Below, piece after piece: positions 14,706 through 23,749 of a stretch of 39,440 nucleotides of DNA (position 1 is its first letter; every line of letters starts with the position of its first letter). Source of the DNA: Granulicella sp. L60 (GTDB lineage: Bacteria; Acidobacteriota; Terriglobia; Terriglobales; Acidobacteriaceae); assembly GCF_009765825.1 (NCBI RefSeq), contig NZ_LMUR01000022.1, positions 532,122 to 571,561 on the forward strand. Direction: 5' to 3'. The notes beneath the pieces were generated by a model, which ran no database searches, had not been told where the DNA came from, and saw nothing but the letters and a program-made list of their open reading frames with translations. A program made the translations under genes and the position numbers.

Positions 14706-16538
14706 TTAAAGCCGGCAGATCAGCAGCTCTCGCTCGTAGATCATCTCCGGTGGAAGGTGATCGTGAAGCATAAGAAATAGCTCCTCATGCCCCATCACCT
14801 CCCGCTTCCACTGCTCCCGATCCACCGTCTGTAACTCCTCGAACAGCGCCCGCGGAAACTCCAAACCCTTCCAGTTGATATCGTCATAGTGCGGCGTCCA
14901 TCCGATCGGCGTCTCCTTGCCCAGCGCCCGTCCCCGCACGCGATCCACGATCCACTTCAAAACCCTCATGTTTTCGCTATATCCCGGCCAAAGGAAGCTT
15001 CCATCCGCGCCCTTCCGAAACCAGTTCACATGGAACACCCGCGGCGTAGCCGAAAGGTTCCGCTGCATCTTCAACCAATGCCTGAAGTAGTCGCCCATAT
15101 GATACCCGCAGAACGGCAGCATCGCCATCGGATCACGCCGAACCTTCCCAGTAGCTCCCGCCGAGGCCGCCGTCGTCTCCGACCCCATCGTAGCCCCGAT
15201 ATAGACCCCGGCAGACCAGTTAAACGCCTGATAAACCAACGGCATAGTAGTAGGCCGCCTACCCCCGAAGATGAACGCGCTGATCGGAACCCCATTCGGA
15301 TTCTCCCAGTCAGGATCGATCGTAGGACACTGCCTCGCCGGAGCCGTGAAGCGTCCATTCGGGTGCGCCGCCGTCAATCCCGTCTCCTTCGCAATCCCAG
15401 GAGTCCACCTATTTCCCCTCCAATCAATGAGTTCCGACGGAGGAGCATCCGTCATTCCCTCCCACCACACGCCGCCCTCCGGCGTAAGCGCCACATTCGT
15501 AAAGATCGTATCTCTCGCGAGCGTAGCCATCGCGTTAGGATTAGTCTTCGCACTCGTCCCCGGAGCCACACCGAAGAACCCAGCCTCCGGATTGATAGCG
15601 CGGAGCTGGCCATTCGCATCCGGCTTGATCCACGCAATATCGTCCCCAACAGTCCAGACCTTCCACCCATCGAAGCCTGCAGGCGGAATCATCATCGCAA
15701 AGTTAGTCTTGCCGCATGCCGACGGAAACGCTGCCGCAACGTAGGTTTTCTCATGCGTAGGCGACTCAACCCCAAGGATCAGCATGTGCTCCGCCATCCA
15801 GCCCTCGTCCCGCGCAATGTTCGAGGCGATGCGCAGAGCAAAGCATTTTTTACCAAGCAACGCGTTCCCGCCGTAACCCGAACCGTAGCTCCAGATCTCT
15901 CGCGTTTCGGGGAAGTGAACGATGTACTTCTCGTCGTTGCACGGCCATGGAACATCTCGCTCCCCAGGTGCAAGTGGCGCGCCCACCGTGTGCATGCAAG
16001 GGACAACGCGCTTCTCATCCTTATCAATCTCTGCAAAGACAGGCGCACCAATGCGTGCCATGATGCGCATGTTAACCACGGCGTAGGCCGAATCGGTCAG
16101 TTGAACGCCGATCTGCGACATAGGAGATCCGACCGGACCCATGCTGTACGGCAGCACATACATGGTGCGGCCGCGCATGGCACCGCGAAAGAGCTGTTTA
16201 AGCTTCTTCCGCATTACGTAAGGGTCTTCCCAGTTATTGGTCGGCCCCGCTGTGTCTTTGGAGAGAGAACAGATGAAGGTGCGGTCTTCAACACGCGCAA
16301 CGTCGTTAGGTGCCGACCGTGCCAGGAAACAACCGGGCCACAGCTCCTCGTTCAGTCTGGTGAAAGTTCCAGCGTGTACGAGTTGGTCGCAGAGAAAATC
16401 GTACTCAGCCTGCGAGCCGTCGATCCAGTGAATGCGGTCCGGCTGGCACAGATCGGCCATCTTTTCGACCCAGCGAATGAGATGTTTGTTTGTTGTAGGA
16501 GGAACGGTAATGGCTGTCTCGGTGGCAACGGTCTTCAT
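14706..16538 (-). CDS. pckG: Phosphoenolpyruvate carboxykinase (GTP)
   Basis: Converts oxaloacetate and GTP to PEP, CO2 and GDP, the entry step of gluconeogenesis in the cytoplasm. The 610-aa length is normal for the GTP class. The kinase P-loop FPSACGKTN is at residues 271-279 with the class-typical reactive Cys275. Other segments are LPYSMGPVGSPMSQIGVQLT (substrate site), SGYGGNALLGKKCFALRIAS, TVGDDIAWIKPD (metal site), NPEAGFFGVAPGTSAKTNPN and IFGGRRPTTMPLVYQAFNW. Upstream, on the minus strand, is a perfect TTGACA (16593-16588), but no good -10 at the usual spacing. A GCCTC/GAGGC hairpin lies right after it. Divergent from tex across a 162-bp gap. Confidence 0.96.
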   Translation of the reverse strand: MKTVATETAITVPPTTNKHLIRWVEKMADLCQPDRIHWIDGSQAEYDFLCDQLVHAGTFTRLNEELWPGCFLARSAPNDVARVEDRTFICSLSKDTAGPTNNWEDPYVMRKKLKQLFRGAMRGRTMYVLPYSMGPVGSPMSQIGVQLTDSAYAVVNMRIMARIGAPVFAEIDKDEKRVVPCMHTVGAPLAPGERDVPWPCNDEKYIVHFPETREIWSYGSGYGGNALLGKKCFALRIASNIARDEGWMAEHMLILGVESPTHEKTYVAAAFPSACGKTNFAMMIPPAGFDGWKVWTVGDDIAWIKPDANGQLRAINPEAGFFGVAPGTSAKTNPNAMATLARDTIFTNVALTPEGGVWWEGMTDAPPSELIDWRGNRWTPGIAKETGLTAAHPNGRFTAPARQCPTIDPDWENPNGVPISAFIFGGRRPTTMPLVYQAFNWSAGVYIGATMGSETTAASAGATGKVRRDPMAMLPFCGYHMGDYFRHWLKMQRNLSATPRVFHVNWFRKGADGSFLWPGYSENMRVLKWIVDRVRGRALGKETPIGWTPHYDDINWKGLEFPRALFEELQTVDREQWKREVMGHEELFLMLHDHLPPEMIYERELLICRL

Positions 16539-16700
16539 AGGTCGGCGTAGATCCTTCGCCTATAAGTCTTCGCCTCCACGAAGAGGCTGTCAACCTTGGC
16601 GTCGCCAACGCATTTACGGGCAGCAAAAGTCCATAGCGTGCCATCTTGCTGGAAGCAGGCCGGAGTAGGTGGCGAGTTTTCCTAGTCCATTGGCGATAGC

Positions 16701-19061
16701 ATGACTAGACAAGATATGACTGACGTAAGCGCTCTCTCTCCCCAGATTCTTCTTCACATCGCCCAAACTCTCAACCTCCCCATGCATGGTCTGGTAGCGG
16801 TAATTACGCTTCTGGATGAAGGAGGAACTGTCCCGTTTATTGCCCGTTACCGCAAGGAAGCTACCGGGAATCTCGACGAGGTGCAGATTCGCGATATCGA
16901 AGAGAAAATCGCCTACTTTCGCGATCTCGCGGTGCGGCGAGCGACGATCCTCGCTTCGATCGCCGAACAGGGAAAGCTGAGTGATGAGTTGAAGGCGCGG
17001 ATTGAGGCCACGCTGGATAAGAGCGAACTTGAGGATCTGTACCTGCCATATCGGCCGAAGCGGCGAACCAAAGCAACGATAGCGCGCGAGAAAGGCCTCG
17101 AGCCACTGGCGAACTATCTTTGGGACCAGAAGTTGGCGGAGGAACCGCTGAGCGTAATGGCTGTAAGGTTTGTCGATGCTGACAAGGGTGTCGCCTCGAT
17201 CGATGACGCGCTTGAAGGCGCAAGACACATTGTCGCCGAGAAGATCAGCGAGAGCGCCGATTTGAGAAAAGCGGCTCGTGCCCTAATGTTCGAAGAAGGC
17301 GTCGTGGTGAGCCGCAAGGCGATGGACGCTGTCGATGAGCAGGAGAAGTTCAAGATGTACTACGAGTACCGCGAGCCGGTGAAGACGATTCCGTCGCACC
17401 GGATGCTGGCGATTCGCAGGGGTGAGAGCGAGAGCGTTCTGTACTTTCTGATCGAACTAGAGCCGCTTCGAGCGACAGGAGTTCTGCGGCGTGGAGTGCT
17501 CCGTGAGCAGGGAGATTGGACGCCGCAGCTGGAGCTGGCAATTGATGATTGCTGGTCACGGCTTCTGAACTCTTCGATCCAGGGAGAGCTTCGACTGGAG
17601 CTGAAGAAGCGCTCCGATCTCGATGCGATCCAGGTGTTCCGTGAAAATCTGCACCATCTTTTGCTCGCTCCTCCGGCTGGGCCGATCTCAGTGCTAGGTA
17701 TTGATCCGGGGCAGAGGACAGGTTGCAAGGTCGCGGTTGTCGATGAGACAGGAAAGTTCCTGGCGAACGACGTGTTGTACCTGCATACCTCAAAGAGTGC
17801 GGCGGATGCTGCGGCGAAGACTCTTGAGGCACTGGTCGTGAAGCATCAGGTGCGAGCAATTGCGATAGGGAACGGGACGGCTTCGCGCGAGACTGATGCG
17901 TTTGTACGAGACTTTCTGCGAGAGCGCGGGTTGGAGAATATCTTTTCGGTGACTGTGAGCGAATCGGGCGCGAGCATCTATTCGGCCTCTGATATAGCTC
18001 GGCAAGAGTTTCCCGACCTCGACCTCACCGTGCGCGGCGCGATCTCAATTGCACGCCGCTTACAGGATCCACTTTCGGAGTTGGTCAAGGTTGATCCGAA
18101 GTCGATCGGTGTTGGGCAGTATCAGCATGATGTGGATCAGAGGCAGTTGCAGCAGTCGTTGGAGACGGTGATTGAGAGCTGTGTAAACCGTGTTGGCGTT
18201 GACCTGAACACTTCATCGTGGACGCTGCTGCGATATGTGTCGGGCGTAACCGAGCGAACGGCACTGAACATTGTGAGTTATCGAAATGAGCATGGACGGT
18301 TTCGATCTCGGATGCAACTCATGAAAGTTCCTGGAATTGGAGCGAAGACGTTTGAACAGGCTGCAGGATTTCTGAGGATTCGTGATGGAGAGAATCCACT
18401 CGATATGACTGCCGTACATCCGGAGTCGTACACGGTGGTCGAGCAGATTGCAGTCTTGCTGAAGTCTCCGGTGGAGGAACTAATCAAGAGTCCTCAGTTG
18501 CTGGAGAAGGTGGATAAGAGCGCGCTTTCGGCTGGAAGTTTTACGCTGAACGACATTCTGGACGAGCTTAGAAGGCCGGGACGCGATCCGCGGGATAAAT
18601 TCGTTGCACCGAGCTTCAATGAGAGTGTACGGGAGTTGGCGGATGTGCTTCCGGATATGGTGCTTGAAGGCGTGGTGACGAATGTGACTAAATTTGGTGC
18701 GTTCGTCGATATAGGGGTGCATCAGGACGGTCTGGTGCACATCAGCGAACTCTCGGTGAAGTACATAAAGGATCCTTCGGAGGCAGTGAAGGCTGGTCAA
18801 ATCGTTAAGGTGAAGGTACTGAGTGCCGATGCGAAGACGAAGCGGATTGCGCTGTCTATCAAGGCACTGCATGAAGCTGGGCCGAGAGGCGCGAAGCCAG
18901 CGACGACCTTGTCAGCAGCGAGCGGATCGGCTGGACCGAAAGGGCAGGGAAGATCGCCGGTGAGAGCGCAGGTGGAGGTGAAGGCTCAGATTTCGCCTGA
19001 ACCTCCTGCGAGCTTCGAGGACAAGCTGGCGATGCTCACGTCGAAGTGGAAGGTCCGCTGA
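16701..19061 (+). CDS. tex: Tex family S1 RNA-binding protein
   Basis: A 786-aa cytoplasmic nucleic-acid-binding protein of the Tex family (transcription accessory factor, related to eukaryotic Spt6). Domain order is as expected. There is an N-terminal helical region with TVPFIARYRKEATGNLDEVQ and LYLPYRPKRRTKATIAREKG, then a YqgF/RuvC-like domain beginning VLGIDPGQRTGCKVAVVDE. Helix-hairpin-helix segments follow (MKVPGIGAKTFEQAAGFLRI), and an S1 domain from about residue 653 (LEGVVTNVTKFGAFVDIGVH and DGLVHISELS). The last 65 residues are an Ala/Gly/Pro linker ending in a short helix. ATGs at 16701 and 16716 are both possible starts, and neither has a strong Shine-Dalgarno. Confidence 0.95.
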   Translation: MTRQDMTDVSALSPQILLHIAQTLNLPMHGLVAVITLLDEGGTVPFIARYRKEATGNLDEVQIRDIEEKIAYFRDLAVRRATILASIAEQGKLSDELKARIEATLDKSELEDLYLPYRPKRRTKATIAREKGLEPLANYLWDQKLAEEPLSVMAVRFVDADKGVASIDDALEGARHIVAEKISESADLRKAARALMFEEGVVVSRKAMDAVDEQEKFKMYYEYREPVKTIPSHRMLAIRRGESESVLYFLIELEPLRATGVLRRGVLREQGDWTPQLELAIDDCWSRLLNSSIQGELRLELKKRSDLDAIQVFRENLHHLLLAPPAGPISVLGIDPGQRTGCKVAVVDETGKFLANDVLYLHTSKSAADAAAKTLEALVVKHQVRAIAIGNGTASRETDAFVRDFLRERGLENIFSVTVSESGASIYSASDIARQEFPDLDLTVRGAISIARRLQDPLSELVKVDPKSIGVGQYQHDVDQRQLQQSLETVIESCVNRVGVDLNTSSWTLLRYVSGVTERTALNIVSYRNEHGRFRSRMQLMKVPGIGAKTFEQAAGFLRIRDGENPLDMTAVHPESYTVVEQIAVLLKSPVEELIKSPQLLEKVDKSALSAGSFTLNDILDELRRPGRDPRDKFVAPSFNESVRELADVLPDMVLEGVVTNVTKFGAFVDIGVHQDGLVHISELSVKYIKDPSEAVKAGQIVKVKVLSADAKTKRIALSIKALHEAGPRGAKPATTLSAASGSAGPKGQGRSPVRAQVEVKAQISPEPPASFEDKLAMLTSKWKVR

Positions 19062-19100
19062 CGTTCTACTCTTAGCCAATCCATTTTCATGTGCGCTAGG

Positions 19101-20141
19101 TTATTGGGCTAGACTGTTTGTGCGTGCGCGCCAGACATCGAGCAGGGTGCCACCGATGGTGAAGACAACGGGGCCGAGGATGATACCGAGGGGACCGAAG
19201 ACGGCGATGCCGCCGAGGATGGTGATCAGAATGGTTGCAGTGTGGGCTCGCAGGTGGGACCCCACCAGAATTGGATAGAGGATGTTGTCGATAGTGCTGA
19301 CGATGACGCCTCCCCAAATCGCGAGTAGCGCTGCCTTGCCCCAGTGACCGTTCAGGCCCAGATAGATTGCGACGGGTCCCCAAACGAGGAACGCGCCGAA
19401 GGCTGGGATCATGGCGAAGACGGTGAGAGTGAAGGACCAGAGGATGACACCGGGAACTCCGAGTGTCCAGAAGGCAAGGCCTGCGAGGACGCCCTGAACC
19501 AGTGCGATGGTGAGTCTGCCGAGTGCCGTGGCGTAGATGGTGTCGTCGACGCGATCGAGGAGTTCGGTTGCTTCGTCTTCGCGGAGGGGGAGAAGGGAGC
19601 GGAGAGAGGTGAGGGCGAACTGGCGGTCGCGGAAGAGGAAGAAGAGAATGAAGAGCATGACGACGAGTTCGGTGATGATGCGGACCGAGCTGTCGACGAA
19701 GGCACCAAGCCTGCTGCCGATATAGGTGGCTGTGGTACGAGCCGCGTTGTTGACGTCGATGGAGGCCGAGAAAGACTGGATGCTTGAGGCGAGTGCGGGG
19801 CGGTTGGCGATGTAGTCGGTAACCCGATTCTGGGCATTTGGATCGCGGAGAGAGACTACGGCGGCAAGGGCCTGCTTGCCAATATCTTGCGCGAGAAAGA
19901 AGCCTGGGACGATGACGGCGAGGATGACCAGGATGACAGCCACCGTGGCGCAAGTGGTGCGATGCGGGATGCGGCGGGCGAGCCAGTTGTAGGGCTTCTC
20001 TGTGATGACCGCGAGGACGATGGCGCCAACGATGGCTGAGAAGAACGGGTACAGGATTAAAGCGCAGAGGATGAGAATGCCAGCGGTGAGGAGAAACAAG
20101 GTGATTCGTCTCCATGGCACTTCATCGGGACTCTCCTGCAT
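19101..20141 (-). CDS. AI-2E family transporter (PF01594 permease)
   Basis: A polytopic inner-membrane protein of 346 residues from the ATG at 20141. It has the family layout: two N-terminal helices (ITLFLLTAGILILCALILYP, FFSAIVGAIVLAVIT) and a third (TCATVAVILVILAVIVPGFF). A soluble segment of about 90 residues follows. A four- to five-helix C-terminal half contains LVVMLFILFFLFRDRQ, ALVQGVLAGLAFWTLGVPGV and FAMIPAFGAFLVWGPVAIYL, then IDNILYPILVGSHLRAHTAT and GIAVFGPLGIILGPV. Members export various solutes or exchange Na+/H+, so the name does not prove AI-2 transport. A TTG at 20228 would add 29 residues. The ATG is preferred because it begins just before the first helix. Its stop is 40 bp from the convergent tex stop. 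Confidence 0.88.
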   Translation of the reverse strand: MQESPDEVPWRRITLFLLTAGILILCALILYPFFSAIVGAIVLAVITEKPYNWLARRIPHRTTCATVAVILVILAVIVPGFFLAQDIGKQALAAVVSLRDPNAQNRVTDYIANRPALASSIQSFSASIDVNNAARTTATYIGSRLGAFVDSSVRIITELVVMLFILFFLFRDRQFALTSLRSLLPLREDEATELLDRVDDTIYATALGRLTIALVQGVLAGLAFWTLGVPGVILWSFTLTVFAMIPAFGAFLVWGPVAIYLGLNGHWGKAALLAIWGGVIVSTIDNILYPILVGSHLRAHTATILITILGGIAVFGPLGIILGPVVFTIGGTLLDVWRARTNSLAQ

Positions 20142-20300
20142 TGGGTTCGGGCTCCATTCGTTGATGTGATGCGGCTCTACGCCAGAGGTCTCGCGATGGT
20201 GCTCATCGGGTTCGGGTACTCTCAGCAATTGTTCAGAGCTACTGCCGATCTATGAGATCTGCCTTGCACGAGCTGAGTTCTTCTAGAATTTTTCTGATTT

Positions 20301-20327
20301 CTATATTCAGTATAGCGGCGGGCTAAA
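20301..20327. repeat. Copy of the CTATAnnCAGTATAGCGG motif
   Basis: CTATATTCAGTATAGCGG, continuing CGGGCTAAA, directly adjoins the terminator at 20323-20361. Related sequences lie next to two other terminators at about 28893-28925 and 35085-35115. The core CTATA-N5-TATAG is itself a short palindrome. Confidence 0.6.
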
Positions 20328-20361
20328 ACACCAGCGCCACTCGATTCGTGTGACGCTGGTG
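20323..20361 (-). terminator. Terminator after the aldo/keto reductase gene (possible end of the his transcript)
   Basis: CACCAGCG (20329-20336) pairs with CGCTGGTG (20354-20361), with an inner CAC/GTG pair closing the loop. On the minus strand the stem is followed by TTTTAG (20328-20323). It lies 83 bp beyond the stop codon of the minus-strand reductase gene. No comparable stem is seen between hisA and that gene. Confidence 0.65.
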
Positions 20362-20444
20362 GCTTACTCATCCGCTGCGACGGAAGGACTGCGGTGGATT
20401 CTTGAATTCAGCGCCGGTCGAAGGTCCTTGCTGGGTTAGGACGA

Positions 20445-21443
20445 TCAGGAAAACCCGAGCACAGGATGTGGAGTATACGGCTCCTCCAGGGATGCGATCT
20501 CCTCCGGGGTGAGTTTGACCGAAAGCGCAGAAACCGCGTCTTCCAGATGATGTGTCTTTGTTGCTCCGATGATTGGCGAGGTCACAACCGGTTTGCTTAG
20601 CATCCATGCCAGTGCCAGGGTAGCCCTTGAGATACCCCGCTGCTCCGCCATCTCGCCCAATCGATCGACGACCAACTTATCGGCTGCCTCGGTCTTGGTG
20701 TAGATGGTTTTGCTGAACTGGTCTGTCTCGGATCGTTTCGTCGTCTCGGACTGCCACGCTCGTGTCAACCGTCCGCGCGCCAGCGGGCTCCACGGCAGTA
20801 CTCCTACGCCCTCGGCGGCACATAGTCCCATCATCTCCCGCTCTTCTTCGCGGTAGATGAGATTGTAATGGTTCTGCATCGAGATGAATCTCGTCCACCC
20901 ATGCAGGTCGGCCAGATAAAGTGCCTTCGCAAACTGCCACGCATACATCGATGATGCGCCAATATATCGAACCCTACCTGACTTCACCACATCGTGCAGG
21001 GCTTCCATCGTCTCCTCAATTGGAGTCTCATAGTCCCATCGGTGGATCTGGTACAGGTCGACATAATCGGTGCCCAAACGCTTCAGGCTTTTATCCAGTT
21101 CATAGAAGATCTCCTTGCGCGACAAACCCTTTCCATTAGGCCCCTCGCGCATCACTCCATGTACCTTCGTGGCGATCACCACATCCTCGCGCCGGATATT
21201 CACCGATAGAAAACGTCCTAGCACCTCCTCGCTTTTGCCGCTGGAATAAACATTCGCAGTATCGAAGAAGTTGATCCCAAGATCGAGCGCTTGTTTGAAG
21301 AACGGTTGGCTGTCCTCCTCGCTCAGGCTCCAAGCGTGACGTCCGGGTTTCAATTCACCCGATCCAGGCTCACCATAGGTCATGCATCCGAGACAAATTC
21401 GCGAAACTTTAAGCCCAGTTCTGCCAAGATTCACATAGTCCAT
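20445..21443 (-). CDS. Aldo/keto reductase
   Basis: A 332-aa NADPH-dependent oxidoreductase with a TIM-barrel fold. The catalytic tetrad is visible as Asp61 and Tyr66 (INFFDTANVYSSGKSEEVLG), Lys93 (VVIATKVHG) and His134 (DLYQIHRWD). The C-terminal cofactor segment is SPIIGATKTHHLEDAV. The N-terminus MDYVNLGRTGLKVSRICLGC is typical of the YajO/IolS-like group that acts on sugars or small aldehydes. The substrate is unknown. It lies 87 bp after hisA on the same strand with no obvious terminator between, and a terminator follows it. It may therefore be the last gene of the his transcript, although no link to histidine synthesis is known. Confidence 0.92.
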   Translation of the reverse strand: MDYVNLGRTGLKVSRICLGCMTYGEPGSGELKPGRHAWSLSEEDSQPFFKQALDLGINFFDTANVYSSGKSEEVLGRFLSVNIRREDVVIATKVHGVMREGPNGKGLSRKEIFYELDKSLKRLGTDYVDLYQIHRWDYETPIEETMEALHDVVKSGRVRYIGASSMYAWQFAKALYLADLHGWTRFISMQNHYNLIYREEEREMMGLCAAEGVGVLPWSPLARGRLTRAWQSETTKRSETDQFSKTIYTKTEAADKLVVDRLGEMAEQRGISRATLALAWMLSKPVVTSPIIGATKTHHLEDAVSALSVKLTPEEIASLEEPYTPHPVLGFS

Positions 21444-21530
21444 ATTTCCATATCCTCCACGCCCAATTGCCTAATGACTACGACCAGTGTCCATCAGATG
21501 CCTCATCTCTGCAAAAGCTGCAATCCAGCC

Positions 21531-22232
21531 TCAGGCGTCCATCGCACCGGAATAAATGGCCATTCCGACCACTGCATCTACGCCCATCGCATCGAGCGCA
21601 TCGATTTCACCCCGTTCCCTGATTCCTCCGGCTACGATCAACTGCTTTGCCGTACAGGCCCGCAGCACCGCGGCCACATCCAACGGAAACCCCTTCATGG
21701 TCCCTTCTGTATCGACATGCGTATACAGAAACGCCGCAGCGCAGTCTTCAAGCCAGGTCACGGCTTCCTCCGGGGTTAGATCCACAGAATCTTTCCAACC
21801 TTTCACCGCTACGCGACCACCTTTGGTATCGATGCTGAAAGTCAGCGCCTCTTCGCCAAGTGTCTTCTTTAGGTCTTCTGCAAACTCCAGCCGAATAACC
21901 TTGTGCCGGCGCGACTCACCCTCCTTCGCTGCCTCAAACAGGCTGGACCCGTAGACCACGCGCTTTGCGCCCGATTCAAGCAACCGCTGGCCATCTTCCG
22001 CCGTCTTCAACCCTCCGCCTACCTGGCAAGGCAGCCGCTTGCAGATCATCTCCACCAGCGCTCGGTTTTCTCCCTGCCGCATCGCTGCGTCAAGATCGAT
22101 CAATTGAACCAGCGGATACTTCAAAAACTGCTCGATCCAGTATTCGAAATCATCGAACGCCAACTTCAGGGTCTCGCCTTGTACGAGCTGCACAATTCGC
22201 CCGCCCATCAGATCAATCGAAGGTATCAACAT
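21531..22232 (-). CDS. hisA: HisA, ProFAR isomerase
   Basis: Isomerises ProFAR (5'-phosphoribosylformimino-AICAR-phosphate) to PRFAR, step four of histidine synthesis. The 233-aa TIM barrel has MLIPSIDLMGGRIVQLVQGE with the catalytic Asp at residue 7, VQLIDLDAAM, CQVGGGLKTAEDGQRLL, KRVVYGSSLFE, FSIDTKGGRVAVKGW, YTHVDTEGTMKGFPLD and LIVAGGIRERGEIDAL, plus GVDAVVGMAIYSGAM. This is the phosphate-binding half-barrel pattern shared with HisF. The ID-D-K loop is divergent from the common IDLKDGK form. Last his gene in the operon, 61 bp after hisF. Confidence 0.95.
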   Translation of the reverse strand: MLIPSIDLMGGRIVQLVQGETLKLAFDDFEYWIEQFLKYPLVQLIDLDAAMRQGENRALVEMICKRLPCQVGGGLKTAEDGQRLLESGAKRVVYGSSLFEAAKEGESRRHKVIRLEFAEDLKKTLGEEALTFSIDTKGGRVAVKGWKDSVDLTPEEAVTWLEDCAAAFLYTHVDTEGTMKGFPLDVAAVLRACTAKQLIVAGGIRERGEIDALDAMGVDAVVGMAIYSGAMDA

Positions 22233-22293
22233 TATTTTTCTTCCTTAGGCATTTTGCGATATCAAAGTGATTCGCATTCAGATCGATATTTCT

Positions 22294-23070
22294 TCAACAG
22301 GGCAGCCGCACACCCACATGTACTTTCTGCAATTCCGTTTTTAGCTGTCGCGAGTCTGTCACTCCGAAGTGGAAGATGCTGGCCGCCAATGCTGCATCGG
22401 CCCTTCCACGTCCAAATACCTCGGCAAAGTGGGCTGCAGTTCCAGCACCGCCCGAAGCGATCACAGGAATCTGCACTGCAGCGCTGACCATCGCAGTCAG
22501 CTCGCAATCGAATCCACTTCGCATCCCATCCGTATCCATCGAAGTTAACAGGATCTCTCCAGCCCCGCGCTCCTCGGCCTCACGAGTCCAATCCAGCACG
22601 CGCAAGCCTGTGGCCTTCCTGCCGCCACTCACATACACCTCAGCATCTTCAATTGGAGAACCCCCTTCTGTACGCCTTGCATCGATCGCAACAATCACCG
22701 CTTGCGCGCCAAAGCTGCCGCCAATCTCCCCAATCAACTCCGGTCGCGCAATGGCACTCGAATTGATGCTGACCTTGTCCGCACCCGCGTGAAACACTGC
22801 GGCAGCATCCTCCGCTGAACGAATTCCCCCCCCCACAGTAAACGGAACAAACAATCCAGCTGCCGTTCGCTTCACGGTGTCGAGCAGAGTTCCTCTTCCC
22901 TCATGGGTTGCTGTAATGTCCAGCAGTACGATCTCGTCCGCGCCTCCTGCTGCATGTCGGTGCGCCAGTTCCGCCGGATCGCCGGCATCGACGATATCGA
23001 CAAACTGGACACCCTTTACTACGCGGCCACCGCGAACATCCAGGCAGGCGATAATTCTCTTCGTCAGCAC
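22294..23070 (-). CDS. hisF: Imidazole glycerol phosphate synthase subunit HisF
   Basis: Cyclase subunit of IGP synthase. It uses ammonia from HisH to turn PRFAR into IGP and AICAR. From the GTG at 23070 it has 258 residues, opening LTKRIIACLDVRGGRVVKG (the catalytic Asp of CLDV). Then come EIVLLDITATHEGRGTLLD, FTVGGGIRSAEDAA, DKVSINSSAIARPELI, AIDARRT (with the later GILLTSMDTDGMRSGFD carrying the second catalytic Asp) and PVIASGGAGTAAHF. The GTG is one base after the hisH stop, with GGAG about 10 nt ahead, which gives the classical N-terminus. A TTG at 23085 would add five residues and overlap hisH. Confidence 0.95.
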   Translation of the reverse strand: MLTKRIIACLDVRGGRVVKGVQFVDIVDAGDPAELAHRHAAGGADEIVLLDITATHEGRGTLLDTVKRTAAGLFVPFTVGGGIRSAEDAAAVFHAGADKVSINSSAIARPELIGEIGGSFGAQAVIVAIDARRTEGGSPIEDAEVYVSGGRKATGLRVLDWTREAEERGAGEILLTSMDTDGMRSGFDCELTAMVSAAVQIPVIASGGAGTAAHFAEVFGRGRADAALAASIFHFGVTDSRQLKTELQKVHVGVRLPC

Positions 23071-23071
23071 A

Positions 23072-23683
23072 CTACAACTCCACAAAGTTCTTCAAAACCT
23101 GCAAGCCCACTGCGCCTGACTTCTCCGGATGAAACTGCACACCCATGATATTGTCCTGCTCCACGGCTGCGGTGAACGTTCCGCCATATCTTGTAACTGC
23201 CGCAGTAGCTTGAATGAGCGGTGCTCGCCAGGAGTGGGTATAGTAGACAAATCCACCGTCCACTACACCACGCAGCAGCCTCGAATTTGCTTTCACACCT
23301 TCAAGCGAGTTCCACCCCACATGAGGCGACTTCAGATTTTCCCCCTCAAACGAAGCAGGGAAGCGTTCGCACACTCCACCAAACTGTCCCAATCCTGCAA
23401 TATCTTGGGCTTCGGTAGATCCTTCAAACAGCCATTGCAGACCGACGCAGATTCCTAAAAACCAAGTGCCCTTGGTTACAGCCTGTCGGATCGCGTCTGT
23501 GAGCCCTAACTCCTGTAGCAAAGTGGTGGATTGAAAATGCCCTACTCCAGGCAACACTGCTTTAGAGGCCCGCAGGACCACAGCAGGGTCCTGCGTCACG
23601 ACGATCTCATGCGCGCCAAGATAGTTCAGGGCCTTCACCACGCTGGTCAGGTTTCCTGCCCTGTAATCAATTACCGCAATCAC
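23072..23683 (-). CDS. hisH: Imidazole glycerol phosphate synthase subunit HisH
   Basis: Glutamine amidotransferase that feeds ammonia to HisF. The 203-aa class I domain has the nucleophile Cys79 in FLGICVGLQWLF and His185/Glu187 in GVQFHPEKSG, so the triad is complete. The N-terminus MIAVIDYRAGNLTSVVKALN and the oxyanion-loop PGVGHFQST are typical. PHVGWNSLEGV and YYTHSWRAP are family signatures for the HisF interface. It is followed by hisF with a one-base gap, consistent with equal production of the two subunits, and preceded by hisB with a 66-bp gap. Confidence 0.96.
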   Translation of the reverse strand: MIAVIDYRAGNLTSVVKALNYLGAHEIVVTQDPAVVLRASKAVLPGVGHFQSTTLLQELGLTDAIRQAVTKGTWFLGICVGLQWLFEGSTEAQDIAGLGQFGGVCERFPASFEGENLKSPHVGWNSLEGVKANSRLLRGVVDGGFVYYTHSWRAPLIQATAAVTRYGGTFTAAVEQDNIMGVQFHPEKSGAVGLQVLKNFVEL

Positions 23684-23749
23684 GCAACCAGCCTCCGGCC
23701 TTCGGAATCTCGTTCGATAATGGTTGAAGGAAAGAATCCTAAAAGATGA

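Noticed and set aside
14889..16550. A 553-codon plus-strand ORF opposite pckG
   Set aside because: Arg/His-rich antisense shadow of an unmistakable PEP carboxykinase.
19096..20115. A 339-codon minus-strand ORF overlapping the AI-2E gene in another frame
   Set aside because: Its product is His/Arg/Pro-rich without hydrophobic helices, while the frame of the AI-2E gene gives a clean membrane protein.
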